A DNA stretch of 64,000 nucleotides from Erythrobacteraceae bacterium E2-1 Yellow Sea (GCA_014983025.1 JADCLP010000001.1:806001-870000); one strand, 5' to 3'. Shown: positions 1 through 8,799, numbered from the stretch's first letter. The notes: generated from the letters alone by a model not told the origin. Numbers and translations are program-made.

Positions 1-432
1 TGGCGTCAGCACCACGCGCTGGCCATCGACCACGGAAAGGTTCCATTCTCGGGTCAGCCCTGTGCCATTGACCACCGGCAGCAGCAATTCGCGCGCACGA
101 TCAAGGTCGGCTGGATCATCCAGCATGAAGGAAAGCCGCCCGTCATTGGTGGAAAGGTCACCAATACGAATGCGCGGCTCTGCACCGCGCATCAAGGAGC
201 GGACAGATTCCTCCATATTTTCAAGACGCTGTGCGGCAACCTGATCTGGGTTTGCTTCCAGCAGGATATGGCTGCCGCCTGCCAGGTCGAGGCCAAGATT
301 GACCTCCGGATCAGGCAGGGAATCGGGCCAGCTAACACCAGCCGCCGCGAATATGGAAGGCAGCGCGGCCAGGCACGCCACCAGCGTGATCCCCCACAGC
401 CAGACCTTCTTCCAGGTCGGAAATTCCAGCAT
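1..432 (-). CDS. secD: SecD protein-export membrane protein (N-terminal part, cut by window edge)
   Basis: Only the first 144 codons are present; the gene runs off the left edge. SecD, with SecF, forms the membrane RND-type complex that uses proton-motive force to complete Sec-dependent export. The visible part has an N-terminal membrane segment (about residues 8-30), followed by the family hallmark NLGLDLAGGSHILLE near residues 46-60 and the start of the first periplasmic domain. The ATG at 432 sits just downstream of yajC on the same strand, the usual yajC-secD-secF order. Family assignment is firm; nothing can be said about the missing C-terminal part. Confidence 0.95.
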   Translation of the reverse strand, partial: MLEFPTWKKVWLWGITLVACLAALPSIFAAAGVSWPDSLPDPEVNLGLDLAGGSHILLEANPDQVAAQRLENMEESVRSLMRGAEPRIRIGDLSTNDGRLSFMLDDPADLDRARELLLPVVNGTGLTREWNLSVVDGQRVVLTP

Positions 433-449
433 TGCTCGGAACGCTCCCG

Positions 450-770
450 TCAGTCGTTCGCGGCAGAGCCGCCCGGGGGAATGATGTCACCGATGGTGCT
501 TTTGACCGCTTTGACGCGTACACCCTGCGCAAGGTCAATCTCTGCATAGTGCTCATCAACCTTGGCCACCTTGCCCACCAGGCCGCCGGCGGTGACCACT
601 TGATCACCCTTCTTCAGCCCGGAAATCTTTGCCTGGTGTTCCTTTTGACGCTTCATCTGCGGACGAATGATCAGGAACCAGAATATCACGACCATGCCGA
701 TGATCGGGGCCCATTGGATCCAGGCGGGCGGTGCCTCTGCACTGGCTGCTGCGGCAAGCATTTCGAACAT
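450..770 (-). CDS. yajC: YajC, Sec translocase accessory subunit
   Basis: A 106-aa small inner-membrane protein that associates with SecDF. One membrane helix lies near residues 18-38 (IIGMVVIFWFLIIRPQ), immediately followed by the conserved RPQMKRQKEH stretch. The cytoplasmic domain carries the typical GDQVVTAGGLVGKV signature. Length and order (yajC then secD, 17 bases apart) match the family. The two genes are probably one transcription unit reading leftwards. Confidence 0.95.
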   Translation of the reverse strand: MFEMLAAAASAEAPPAWIQWAPIIGMVVIFWFLIIRPQMKRQKEHQAKISGLKKGDQVVTAGGLVGKVAKVDEHYAEIDLAQGVRVKAVKSTIGDIIPPGGSAAND

Positions 771-992
771 TGTTTGTATGACCTGTCAGATTGTTATTCT
801 GGACGTTCGCAAGGTCCGCCACCAGTTGCCAAATGGCACACCAGCTTCTCCCTCGCTTTGCTAAGTGGGCGCGCCTAGCAGCAATGCAAGCCCCCCGCAA
901 TCGCGCAGCTTGCAAACGGAATTGCAATCAATACCCGATCCATGCTTGCCAGCGCGATTGGTGCGCCCTATAGGGCCGCCCTCCACTGGTTC

Positions 993-1069
993 CGGGACGT
1001 GGCGCAGTCTGGTAGCGCACTATACTGGGGGTGTAGGGGTCGCTGGTTCGAATCCAGTCGTCCCGACCA
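993..1069 (+). tRNA. tRNA-Pro (anticodon GGG)
   Basis: A 77-nt cloverleaf with encoded CCA. The acceptor stem CGGGACG pairs with CGTCCCG, followed by discriminator A and CCA. The anticodon stem CTATA/TGTAG encloses loop CTGGGGG, giving anticodon GGG. The T-arm contains GGTTCGAATCC. A second proline tRNA (TGG) lies at 7248. The gene stands alone between yajC and a phage/GTA-type holin. Confidence 0.96.
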
Positions 1070-1256
1070 GTGGATATCCCCCTTTCATAAATGACAAGAT
1101 CGCGCATCGCCGTTTGCAAATGCGGCCAGCCGGTCCGTGGCCGTAATATCGCAAGCCCGGCCCACATGGATATTCACGCAATAGGATATAAAATTTTCCT
1201 ACAATAACCATTCTGGTTAATTCATACGCGATTCGCAGCCATTAAGGATCGCCACC

Positions 1257-1670
1257 ATGCCCATTCTCGATCAGTTGATCGGCCCCATCGCATCCATCAT
1301 CGACAAGATCATTCCGGATAAGGAAGCGCGTGCCAAGGCCAAGCTGGAACTGATCCAGCTGCAAGGATCGCAGGAACTGAAATTGATAGAAGCCCGGCTT
1401 GCGGCGATTGTGACAGAAGCGCAATCTGCCGATCCATGGACCAGCCGCGCCCGCCCCAGCTTCCTTTATGTCATGTACGCAATGATCCTGTGGGCAGTAC
1501 CGATGGGAGTTCTGGCGGCCTTCAACCCTTCAGCAGCACGCGATATTGCAGCAGGCATGAATGCATATCTCAACGGCCTGCCCGAACCGCTCTACGCCCT
1601 CTTCGGCACTGGCTATCTGGGCTACACCGCCGCACGCCAATGGGGGAAAGCGAAGGGCGTGGACAGATAG
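1257..1670 (+). CDS. GTA/phage-type holin (3TM holin family)
   Basis: A 137-aa protein resembling the three-TM holins associated with gene transfer agent release (PF11351-type). The N-terminal half is amphipathic and charged (residues 1-60, including DKIIPDKEARAKAKLEL). It is followed by a conserved RARPSFLYVMYAMILWA segment that begins the membrane part near residue 63, and by a second hydrophobic stretch ending in YLGYTAARQWGK. The ribosome site GGATCG precedes the ATG. No lysin, capsid or GTA structural gene is adjacent, so the gene is orphaned here. It could serve a GTA cluster elsewhere or be a prophage remnant next to the tRNA. Family call is good; function in situ is inferred. Confidence 0.8.
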   Translation: MPILDQLIGPIASIIDKIIPDKEARAKAKLELIQLQGSQELKLIEARLAAIVTEAQSADPWTSRARPSFLYVMYAMILWAVPMGVLAAFNPSAARDIAAGMNAYLNGLPEPLYALFGTGYLGYTAARQWGKAKGVDR

Positions 1671-1694
1671 TGGGCGCGCGTTTATCGCCTTCGC

Positions 1695-2144
1695 ATGACT
1701 GACGCATCCAACCTAATCTACGTCCTCAATGGCCCCAATCTGAATCTGCTGGGCACGCGCGAACCGGAAATCTACGGTTCTGACACGCTGGATGACATTG
1801 CCGGCATGTTGGAAGACCGTGGGCGTGAACTGGGGTTGGAGATCGATCTGCGCCAGACGAACCATGAAGGCATGCTGGTTGACTGGATGCATGAGGCGCA
1901 GGCAGAGGGTGCACGCGCCATTATTATCAACCCCGGCGCCTATACCCACACATCCATTGCGCTGCTGGACGCGGCACAGGCAATCAAGACACCGGTGATA
2001 GAAGTTCACCTGTCCAATCCCCTGAAGCGCGAAAAATTCCGCCATATTTCCTATATCGGCATGGCCGCGGCCAAATCGATCCTGGGACACGGTGCCAAAG
2101 GCTATTTGATGGCTTTGGAAGCAGTGGCAGCTGGAGAAATCTGA
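1695..2144 (+). CDS. aroQ: 3-dehydroquinate dehydratase, type II
   Basis: Catalyses dehydration of 3-dehydroquinate to 3-dehydroshikimate in the shikimate pathway. The 149-aa size and the motifs fit the dodecameric type II enzyme. They are LNGPNLNLLGTREPEIYG (residues about 11-28, with the catalytic Tyr near 27), QTNHEG, IINPGAYTHTS (about 76-86) and EVHLSN (about 101-106, with the catalytic His). It is followed 67 bases later by accB and accC, an arrangement common in alphaproteobacteria. Confidence 0.97.
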   Translation: MTDASNLIYVLNGPNLNLLGTREPEIYGSDTLDDIAGMLEDRGRELGLEIDLRQTNHEGMLVDWMHEAQAEGARAIIINPGAYTHTSIALLDAAQAIKTPVIEVHLSNPLKREKFRHISYIGMAAAKSILGHGAKGYLMALEAVAAGEI

Positions 2145-2211
2145 TCTTCGCCACTTGCCAGCCGCAATTTGCCGCAATAGTGACCCGCGCAACAACAGCT
2201 AAGGGGTCCCC

Positions 2212-2694
2212 ATGGCGGAACGCAAGACGACTGCTGGACAGAAATCCGGTATGAATGTCGATACCATGCTGGTTCGCGAACTCGCTGAACTGCTCAATGA
2301 AACTGGCCTCACCGAAATTGAGGTTGAAGATAATGACCGCAAAATCCGCGTTGCACGCGGTGGCACAGTTGCTGTGGCCGCACCTGTTGCGCCACCTGCA
2401 CCAGTGGCAGCAGCCCCGGCCAGTGCGCCAGCGGCGGAAGCAGCACCTGCAGCCGACCACGCCGATGCGCTGAAATCACCCATGGTAGGCACGGCCTATC
2501 TTGCGCCGGAACCGGGCGCGGCTGACTTCATCAAGGTGGGTGACAGCGTCAAGGAAGGTGACACGCTGCTGATCGTGGAAGCGATGAAGGTGATGAACCC
2601 CATCACCTCCAACAAGTCTGGCACAATCAAGGCCATCCTGATCGAAAATGCCCAGCCGGTCGAATTTGACCAGCCGCTGGTCGTGATCGGATAA
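2212..2694 (+). CDS. accB: Biotin carboxyl carrier protein of acetyl-CoA carboxylase
   Basis: A 160-aa BCCP that carries carboxybiotin between the biotin carboxylase and carboxyltransferase of acetyl-CoA carboxylase, the first step of fatty acid synthesis. It has an N-terminal helical region, an Ala/Pro-rich linker (about residues 52-85) and a C-terminal biotinyl domain with EAMKVMN, the acceptor lysine being near residue 126. It precedes accC by 10 bases, so the two are almost certainly co-transcribed and co-translated in balance. Confidence 0.98.
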   Translation: MAERKTTAGQKSGMNVDTMLVRELAELLNETGLTEIEVEDNDRKIRVARGGTVAVAAPVAPPAPVAAAPASAPAAEAAPAADHADALKSPMVGTAYLAPEPGAADFIKVGDSVKEGDTLLIVEAMKVMNPITSNKSGTIKAILIENAQPVEFDQPLVVIG

Positions 2695-2704
2695 TCGGAA
2701 ACCC

Positions 2705-4054
2705 ATGGGTATTTCGCGCATATTGATCGCCAATCGCGGCGAAATCGCGCTCCGCATCCATCGTGCGGCGCATGAAATGGGCATTGAAACTGTGGCGGTA
2801 CATTCCACTGCCGATGCCGATGCAATGCATGTCCGGCTGGCTGACCATGCCGTGTGCATTGGCCCGCCGCCAGCAGCAGACAGCTATCTCGACATTGCGG
2901 CAATCATCTCTGCCGCAGAAATCAGCCATGCTGACGCGATCCATCCTGGCTATGGCTTCCTGTCAGAAAATGCGAAATTCGCCGAGATTGTCGAAGCGCA
3001 TGACATCAAGTGGATAGGGCCCAAGCCCGAACATATCCGCACCATGGGGGACAAGGTCGCCGCCAAGCAGACAGCGGGCGAGTTGGGCCTGCCACTGGTA
3101 CCGGGTAGCGATGGTGCAGTGTCCGATGTGGAAGAGGCGAAAAAAATCGCCGCTGAAATCGGTTACCCCGTCATCATCAAGGCCGCATCGGGTGGTGGTG
3201 GCCGCGGGATGAAGGTGTGCGATGCCGAAGACAAGATCGAAACGCTGATGAAGCAGGCGGGCAGCGAGGCGAAGGCCGCCTTTGGCGATGCCACCGTCTA
3301 TATCGAGAAATATCTTGGCAATCCCCGCCACATCGAATTCCAGGTGTTCGGCGATGGCAATGGCAATGCCATCCATCTGGGTGAACGTGATTGTTCGCTG
3401 CAACGCCGCCACCAGAAAGTTCTGGAAGAAGCCCCCTCCCCCGTCATCTCATCAGAAGATCGCACGCGAATGGGTGAAACCTGCGCCAAGGCCATGCGTG
3501 ACATGGGCTATCGCGGGGCCGGCACGATCGAGTTCCTGTGGGAAAATGGCGAGTTCTACTTCATCGAAATGAACACCCGCCTGCAGGTGGAACATCCCGT
3601 GACAGAGGCGATCACAGGGGTCGACCTGGTGCGCGAACAGATCCGCATTGCCGATGGCAAGCCGCTGTCCGTGACGCAGGATGAGCTGGAATTTCACGGC
3701 CACGCGATTGAATGCCGCATCAATGCGGAAGACCCATTCACCTTCGCGCCCAGCCCGGGCAAGGTGAATTATTACCACGCAGCAGGCGGTATGCATGTGC
3801 GCGTCGATTCAGGCCTGTATGCCGGATATTCGATCCCGCCTTATTACGACAGCATGATCGCCAAGCTGATCGTCTATGGCCGGACGCGCGAAGGCTGCAT
3901 CATGCGCCTGCGCCGCGCGCTGGAAGAAATGGTGGTGGAAGGGGTCAAGACCAACATCCCGCTGCATCAGGAATTGCTGCGCCAGCGCGATGTGCTGGAT
4001 GGCGATTATACCATCAAATGGCTGGAAGAATGGCTGGCGACGCGGGAGGGGTAA
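2705..4054 (+). CDS. accC: Acetyl-CoA carboxylase, biotin carboxylase subunit
   Basis: A 449-aa ATP-grasp enzyme that carboxylates the biotin on AccB using bicarbonate and ATP. Visible hallmarks are the N-terminal [12 protein letters not shown], the glycine-rich ATP loop [12 protein letters not shown] (near 160-171), the [14 protein letters not shown] catalytic region (near 288-301) and the C-terminal [12 protein letters not shown]. Length is typical. It is the last gene of the aroQ-accB-accC run. Confidence 0.98.
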   Translation: MGISRILIANRGEIALRIHRAAHEMGIETVAVHSTADADAMHVRLADHAVCIGPPPAADSYLDIAAIISAAEISHADAIHPGYGFLSENAKFAEIVEAHDIKWIGPKPEHIRTMGDKVAAKQTAGELGLPLVPGSDGAVSDVEEAKKIAAEIGYPVIIKAASGGGGRGMKVCDAEDKIETLMKQAGSEAKAAFGDATVYIEKYLGNPRHIEFQVFGDGNGNAIHLGERDCSLQRRHQKVLEEAPSPVISSEDRTRMGETCAKAMRDMGYRGAGTIEFLWENGEFYFIEMNTRLQVEHPVTEAITGVDLVREQIRIADGKPLSVTQDELEFHGHAIECRINAEDPFTFAPSPGKVNYYHAAGGMHVRVDSGLYAGYSIPPYYDSMIAKLIVYGRTREGCIMRLRRALEEMVVEGVKTNIPLHQELLRQRDVLDGDYTIKWLEEWLATREG

Positions 4055-4071
4055 CCCCTCGCGCGATGCCG

Positions 4072-4518
4072 TCAGCCGAACTCGAAGCCTGCTTCCTTCG
4101 CTTCGGCAATCGTTTCCGCACCGCTTAGCCGGGTATGATCCCCGGCAAGCTTGCACCAGGCCGCGGCTTCGTCGGCGAAGATTTCGCGCTCGATTGGATA
4201 TTGGTCGGCGTCAGCAAATAGCCCCGCAAGGAAGCTGCGATTGCCGGTCGGCAGGAATTTGTACCAAAGATTGCTGCCGCATTGCTTGCAGAAGGCCCGT
4301 TCCGCCCATTCGCTTGAACGGTACACGCTGACGTTGTCTTCGCCCATAATCGAAAAGCTCACGCCGCTCAGCGCAGAATAGAATGCCCCGCCCCACCGCC
4401 TGCACATAGCGCATTGGCAGATTTCGACATGCTTCTTCGGCTGGTCGAGCGTGACCTGCACCGCCTTGCACAGGCAGTGCCCTTCAATTGATCTGTCAGC
4501 AATGTCGGAAGCAGCCAT
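4072..4518 (-). CDS. GFA-family (glutathione-dependent formaldehyde-activating-like) zinc protein
   Basis: A 148-aa protein of the GFA/CENP-V fold. Zinc-binding cysteine groups are visible: GHCLCKAV near residue 15, the ICQCAMCRRWGG stretch near 34-45, and FCKQCGSN near 77-84. Family members bind zinc and often glutathione adducts, but most, including this one, have no proven substrate. It lies immediately downstream of the Lrp/AsnC gene with only three bases between, so the two may be co-transcribed. Confidence 0.85.
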   Translation of the reverse strand: MAASDIADRSIEGHCLCKAVQVTLDQPKKHVEICQCAMCRRWGGAFYSALSGVSFSIMGEDNVSVYRSSEWAERAFCKQCGSNLWYKFLPTGNRSFLAGLFADADQYPIEREIFADEAAAWCKLAGDHTRLSGAETIAEAKEAGFEFG

Positions 4519-4521
4519 CGC

Positions 4522-4986
4522 CTACTCCAAAGGAACACCCGGTTCATGCTTGGCCGTGCGGATCGTCAGCGATGTTTTCACGCTGTCCACATTGGGGGCT
4601 GGCGTCAACTTGCTGGTCAGGAATTCCTGGAAGCTCTGCAAATCCTTGCTGACGATTTTCAGGATAAAGTCGATTTCGCCGTTCAGCATATGCACTTCGC
4701 GCACTTCGGGCAGTTCGCGCATGTGATCTTCAAATTCGCGCAAGGCGCTTTCGGCCTGGCTCTTCAAACTGACCATCGCGAAAACTGTGATGGCAAAGCC
4801 CAGTTTCGATGCATCCAGATCGGCATGATAGCCGCGAATCACGCCGGTTTCTTCCAGCCCACGCACCCGGCGCAGGCATGGCGGCGCGGTTAATCCCACA
4901 CGCTGCGCCAGTTCCACATTGGTAACACGACCTTCGGCCTGCAATTCTGCAAGCAGCCTGCGGTCAATCTCATCCAGATTCGCCAT
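4522..4986 (-). CDS. Lrp/AsnC family transcriptional regulator
   Basis: A 154-aa regulator with an N-terminal helix-turn-helix (DEIDRRLLAEL ... NVELAQRVGLTAPPCLRRV, residues about 4-45) and a C-terminal RAM ligand-binding domain. The motif LPEVREVHMLNGEIDFILKI lies near 85-104. Such proteins respond to amino acids. I start at ATG 4986 because the upstream in-frame extension has no family similarity, and MANLDEIDRR is the normal N-terminus. The target is unknown; the neighbouring GFA gene is one candidate. Confidence 0.92.
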   Translation of the reverse strand: MANLDEIDRRLLAELQAEGRVTNVELAQRVGLTAPPCLRRVRGLEETGVIRGYHADLDASKLGFAITVFAMVSLKSQAESALREFEDHMRELPEVREVHMLNGEIDFILKIVSKDLQSFQEFLTSKLTPAPNVDSVKTSLTIRTAKHEPGVPLE

Positions 4987-5262
4987 CAATCCGCCCCGCA
5001 ATCTTATTTCGGGATTTGTAATCCCATAGCACCGTCGCTTTATCTCATATGCGAGACTGTGCAACGAAACGGCCCTTTTGGGGCCTTTCACCTAATATTA
5101 TTATTCCTGCCAGCAATTGTCCCGCTTTGCAACGCATCTGGATTGGCGCTCTTCCACAGGGGGTACTTGCTGTTAGGGCGATCATGGCGCTTAGTCTGCG
5201 CGCGATGGCGCGTGCGGTCAGGCTGCCTTGGCCATGAATGAAACTTGCGTGCTGGAGAATGA

Positions 5263-7065
5263 ATGTTTTTTGATGACCGCCTTGCCACAGTGCTGCGCCA
5301 CCGCGCCGCTGGCGAGCAGGCGGCGCGCACGCAGTTCAGGCAGCTGCTCGATCTGTTGGGTAACCGCAAATATGGCCGTGATGAAAGCCTGATTGCGGCT
5401 GCCTGGTTGCGGCTGGGTGCATTGGGAGAAATCATTCCAGCAGCAGAGCGTGCGAAGATGATCCGCGAACCGGGCTGGCGGTTCCGCAGCACCGAACTGG
5501 CCGCCCATCTGGCTGAAGACGAGCCGGAAGTGGCCGCCGCTGCCCTGTCACGCGCGAATCTGGATGCAGAAGATTGGGAAGAGCTGATCCCCCGCCTGCC
5601 AGTACGTGCGCGCGGCTTTATGCGGTTGCGCCGCGATCTGCCGCCAGAAATCAAACGGATTCTGGATCAGCTTGGCATTCTGGACCGCGGCCTGCCACAA
5701 CCCGCGTCCGCAGTGCCGGAGGCCAATGAAGCAATAGAGGCACCCGCTGCCACACCAGCGGAACCTGCCTTAACAGAGCGCGATCCTGTTGGGTCCACCG
5801 AAGAACCGCTTGAACTGACTGAGCCTGAACAACTGCCACAGCCAACAAGGCCAACAGCGACCACGGGCGAAGAAAAATCGGAAATCGCCGCGCTGGTTGA
5901 ACGAATCGCGCAATTCCGGCGAGATCGTGACAGTGGCGTGTTACCGCATGACAATTCGCCACGCCTGCCGCTGGAAGAAGAACCGCATGTCAGGCCGAAG
6001 CAAGCTGCCGGCTTCGGCTTCGTGACAGATGCCGCCGGGCGCATAGAATGGGCAGAGCCGGAAGTTGCGCCCATGGTGATCGGCAAACGCCTTATGCCGC
6101 TGCGGCGGCTGGGCGCGCAGGCATCGCGTGACCGCATCGCCCGCGCTTTTACAGCGCAGCAACCGATCGAGGCGGGCACAATCACGCTAGAGGGCGCACC
6201 TGCCATTGCGGGCGAATGGATTGTGGACGCACAGCCGCGCTTTGGCGGCGGCAGTGGGCGCTTCCACGGTTATGCCGGGCGCTTCCGCCGCCCCGCGCCA
6301 CTGCAGGATGAACTGAGCGGTGCCGCGCGCGAAGCGGATCGTATCCGCCAATTGCTGCATGAATTGCGCACACCGGTTAACGCGCTGCAGGGTTTTTCCG
6401 AAGTGATTCAGCAACAATTGTTTGGCCCTGCGCCGCATGAATATAGGGCGCTGGCCGCTTCTATTGCTGGCGATGCCGCACGCATTCTGGCTGGCTTTGA
6501 CGAATTGGAGCGGCTGGCCAAGCTGGAAACCCGCGTCCTGCAGCTGGAACCGGGCACATGTGATCTGGCCCCGCTGATCACCCGTATGGTGGACCAGTTG
6601 CAGCACGTCCTTTCCCCCCGCATGGCAGGCTTTGATCTTGAACCTGTGGAAGACCCCATCCCCATTGCGATGGCAGAGGAAGAGGCAGAGGCGCTGAGCT
6701 GGCGGGTGCTGGCCACGCTGGCGGGACTGTGTACAGCAGGTGAAGCGCTGGAGCTGATTTTGCGGCGCGAACGGCGTGTCACGCGGTTGTGGTGCGAATT
6801 GCCATCGCAACTGGTGGCGGAAGAAGATGTGTTCGCGGCCAAGGCAAAGCCAACATCGCGCGGCCTTTCTGCCGGCTTCTTTGGCGCAGGGTTCAGTTTG
6901 CGGCTGGCCCGTGCAGAATCACGCGCGGCAGGCGGCGATCTGGTGCATGAAGATGACCGGATATGCCTGACATTGCCACTTGATCCGGCAGCAACGCGCC
7001 CCTCTATCAATGGCGACCAAATTGCCCGCCCTGCGGTGGGCCAGCACGAAACAGCCGGGAATTAA
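5263..7065 (+). CDS. Cytoplasmic histidine-kinase-like protein with PAS domain and degenerate ATPase domain
   Basis: A 600-aa protein with no signal peptide or membrane segment. Residues about 1-150 form a helical, DUF2336-like region; about 150-240 is an acidic, Pro-rich linker. About 246-345 is PAS-like (FGFVTDAAGRIEWAEPE). His366 lies in a good H-box (LLHELRTPVNALQGFSE) close to those of the PleC/DivJ type. The C-terminal catalytic domain is eroded: no N-box asparagine, no DxGxG G1 box, and a G2-like GFFGAGFSLRLARAESRAAG. It may therefore dimerise and take or pass phosphate without binding ATP normally. ATG 5263 has a good ribosome site (GGAG). The gene is monocistronic. Confidence 0.75.
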   Translation: MFFDDRLATVLRHRAAGEQAARTQFRQLLDLLGNRKYGRDESLIAAAWLRLGALGEIIPAAERAKMIREPGWRFRSTELAAHLAEDEPEVAAAALSRANLDAEDWEELIPRLPVRARGFMRLRRDLPPEIKRILDQLGILDRGLPQPASAVPEANEAIEAPAATPAEPALTERDPVGSTEEPLELTEPEQLPQPTRPTATTGEEKSEIAALVERIAQFRRDRDSGVLPHDNSPRLPLEEEPHVRPKQAAGFGFVTDAAGRIEWAEPEVAPMVIGKRLMPLRRLGAQASRDRIARAFTAQQPIEAGTITLEGAPAIAGEWIVDAQPRFGGGSGRFHGYAGRFRRPAPLQDELSGAAREADRIRQLLHELRTPVNALQGFSEVIQQQLFGPAPHEYRALAASIAGDAARILAGFDELERLAKLETRVLQLEPGTCDLAPLITRMVDQLQHVLSPRMAGFDLEPVEDPIPIAMAEEEAEALSWRVLATLAGLCTAGEALELILRRERRVTRLWCELPSQLVAEEDVFAAKAKPTSRGLSAGFFGAGFSLRLARAESRAAGGDLVHEDDRICLTLPLDPAATRPSINGDQIARPAVGQHETAGN

Positions 7066-7141
7066 TTCAAATCTACGCAAACCCGTGCTTGTCATGCGGC
7101 CAACCCCATTGTAGGGCGCGCTCCGCATCGCTGCCGATGAT

Positions 7142-7218
7142 GGGCCTGTAGCTCAGTTGGTTAGAGCTGGCCGCTCATAACGGCTAGGTCGCGGGTTCGA
7201 GTCCTGCCGGGCCCACCA
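7142..7218 (+). tRNA. tRNA with CAT anticodon (probably tRNA-Ile2, else elongator Met)
   Basis: A 77-nt cloverleaf with encoded CCA. Acceptor GGGCCTG pairs with CGGGCCC (one T-G wobble). Anticodon stem GGCCG/CGGCT holds loop CTCATAA, anticodon CAT. The D-arm AGCTCAGTTGGTTAGAGC is standard. The G-C rich acceptor and anticodon stem ending, followed by AGGTC, look more like the lysidine-modified tRNA-Ile2 than elongator Met, but sequence alone does not settle this. The initiator is unlikely because the anticodon stem lacks three consecutive G-C pairs at the loop. Confidence 0.85.
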
Positions 7219-7247
7219 GCAGTGGGTGGCGATTGCGGAAACATGGT

Positions 7248-7324
7248 CGGGGAGTGGCGCAGCCTGGTAGCGCACCTGTTTTGGGTACAGGGGGTCGCAA
7301 GTTCGAATCTTGTCTCCCCGACCA
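7248..7324 (+). tRNA. tRNA-Pro (anticodon TGG)
   Basis: A 77-nt cloverleaf with encoded CCA. Acceptor CGGGGAG pairs with CTCCCCG. Anticodon stem CCTGT/ACAGG encloses TTTGGGT, giving TGG. The T-arm contains AGTTCGAATCT. It lies 29 bases after the CAT-anticodon tRNA and is probably transcribed with it. Confidence 0.96.
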
Positions 7325-7360
7325 GTTTTTCCGCAGACGCAAAATTGCACCAGATGCTAT

Positions 7361-8200
7361 TCAGCCTGCATTGGGCCCAAATTCGGGGACCAGTGACCGC
7401 ATCAGCCGCGGCATTAAATCTATATCGAAATCTGGATTCGATCGCATCAGGGCGGCCGCCGCGCGCCCCGATTCGAGACGCTGAACCCCGTCCTGCAGGC
7501 GCTGAAGGTCAAGCGGCTGGCCCTTTTCGTTACGTATGTTCGCACCGTCAGTGCCTATCCTGCCAGCCTTGAGTGCTGGCGCTACGCGTTGGGAGCAATG
7601 GCAGCTGGCACTGCGTGAGGCGATGCCGCACTTCACCCGGGTGAAATCGAGTACTGCGACGCGCGCTCTTTTCAGGCGCTGGCGGAAGGCAGACTGCGCA
7701 ATATCAAGCGCCTTGGCGGCTTCGCCATCAGTTAATTCAAATATCTCGCCCAGAATATAGGCGATCCGCAAATTGCGCGACAGGCAGGTCAGCAGCGCCA
7801 TGGTGCACCCTATCTTGACCTGCTCCAGTGTAATTGCTTCCTCGACCTTGCTCAATCCAGCATCGGACAAGGGGGCACGGCCTTGCTCAAGATCCTCAGC
7901 AAAGCCTTCAAAGCTCAGCCGCATCGATTCGGTTCGGCTCTGCTTGCGCAATTCAACCAGATGACGGCAGGCAATCCGCAACGCCCAGCCCCCCGCCGCG
8001 CCGGGATCTCTTAACGAGCCTAAATTGGTTATGATCCTGATCAGGATTTCCTGCGTTGCGTCCTCTGCACTGGCCGGATCGGCCAGCATACGCAGCGCAA
8101 GATTGTAGATCGGTCGTTGGGCAGAACGCACCAGCGCATCAAGGGCGGCGCGGTTTCCTTCCCGCGCCGCCACAACCTGATCTTCGTGGATGATGATCAT
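7361..8200 (-). CDS. ECF-type RNA polymerase sigma factor with C-terminal Cys-motif extension
   Basis: A 279-aa sigma factor. Region 2 spans about residues 8-85 (RPIYNLALRMLADPASAEDATQEILIRI) and region 4 about 135-190 (LGEIFELTDGEAAKAL ... SAFRQRLKRAR). A further ~85-residue tail begins with a C-x9-C-x-C motif (KCGIASRSASCHCSQ), a pattern seen in some ECF proteins. No anti-sigma factor is adjacent. Its start codon overlaps the stop of the SRPBCC gene (ATGA), so the two are translationally coupled. What it responds to is unknown. Confidence 0.85.
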   Translation of the reverse strand: MIIIHEDQVVAAREGNRAALDALVRSAQRPIYNLALRMLADPASAEDATQEILIRIITNLGSLRDPGAAGGWALRIACRHLVELRKQSRTESMRLSFEGFAEDLEQGRAPLSDAGLSKVEEAITLEQVKIGCTMALLTCLSRNLRIAYILGEIFELTDGEAAKALDIAQSAFRQRLKRARVAVLDFTRVKCGIASRSASCHCSQRVAPALKAGRIGTDGANIRNEKGQPLDLQRLQDGVQRLESGRAAAALMRSNPDFDIDLMPRLMRSLVPEFGPNAG

Positions 8201-8598
8201 CCTTCGATTACCGCTTTCAATCCCACGAGTTCCTTGGCGAGGATCGCCATTTGCTCGTTCAAGGCGCCTTCAAGCGCTTCCAATGCTACCGGCGGCGCCA
8301 TTAGCACGAAGGAATAGATTGCCTTGTCTTCGCCATTCGCAGTGACACGCGAATAGGCCGAACCAATCCCGCCGTCGGGGAAGGTCATGAACCAGTCAAC
8401 CGTGCCCGCCTGCGGCTGTGCGTCAGTCTTGAGCGCAATTGGCACTGCACCAGCTGGCGTTACCAGCTCTGCCTTTTCATCATCCGCGCTTTTGAATGCA
8501 TTGGTCCAGTTGGGAAGGTTCGCCGGATTGGCGACATATTCGAACACTTCCTGTGCCGGGCGGTCGATACCGATCGATTGAACATCAAAGGTTTTCAT
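8197..8598 (-). CDS. SRPBCC-family (polyketide cyclase/START-like) small protein
   Basis: A 133-aa protein of the SRPBCC ligand-binding fold. It opens with SIGIDRPAQEVFEYVANPANLPNW (the motif continues only a few residues), the classic helix-grip start where a lipophilic ligand sits over an antiparallel sheet. I use ATG 8598; an upstream extension to 8718 has no family character. It is the first gene of an SRPBCC-ECF pair and may act as a ligand sensor or partner for the sigma factor. That role is inference from the coupling only. Confidence 0.8.
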   Translation of the reverse strand: MKTFDVQSIGIDRPAQEVFEYVANPANLPNWTNAFKSADDEKAELVTPAGAVPIALKTDAQPQAGTVDWFMTFPDGGIGSAYSRVTANGEDKAIYSFVLMAPPVALEALEGALNEQMAILAKELVGLKAVIEG

Positions 8599-8730
8599 TG
8601 GGGTATTTCCTTGTTGCGATGGAACCGGCCAATCCGGCCCACATGAAACTAGGAGGGCCCTGGATACCGGTCTGTGACTCACTTTTTTGTTCAATCTGAA
8701 AAAATTCTCCGGCCACACTTGAATAATTAT

Positions 8731-8742
8731 TAGACCAGTCTA
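8731..8742. promoter_or_regulatory. Candidate TetR-family operator (TAGACCAGTCTA)
   Basis: A 12-bp near-perfect palindrome with 5-bp arms TAGAC/GTCTA, set in an AT-rich stretch between the divergent SRPBCC-sigma and TetR genes. NemR/AcuR-type TetR proteins bind TAGAC-N-GTCTA boxes, so it fits autoregulation by the TetR protein starting at 8800. It may also affect the leftward pair. Confidence 0.65.
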
Positions 8743-8799
8743 TTTTTAATTCTGCAAGCGGCAATCGCCGCATCACGGATGATCGACAGGACACCAGCG

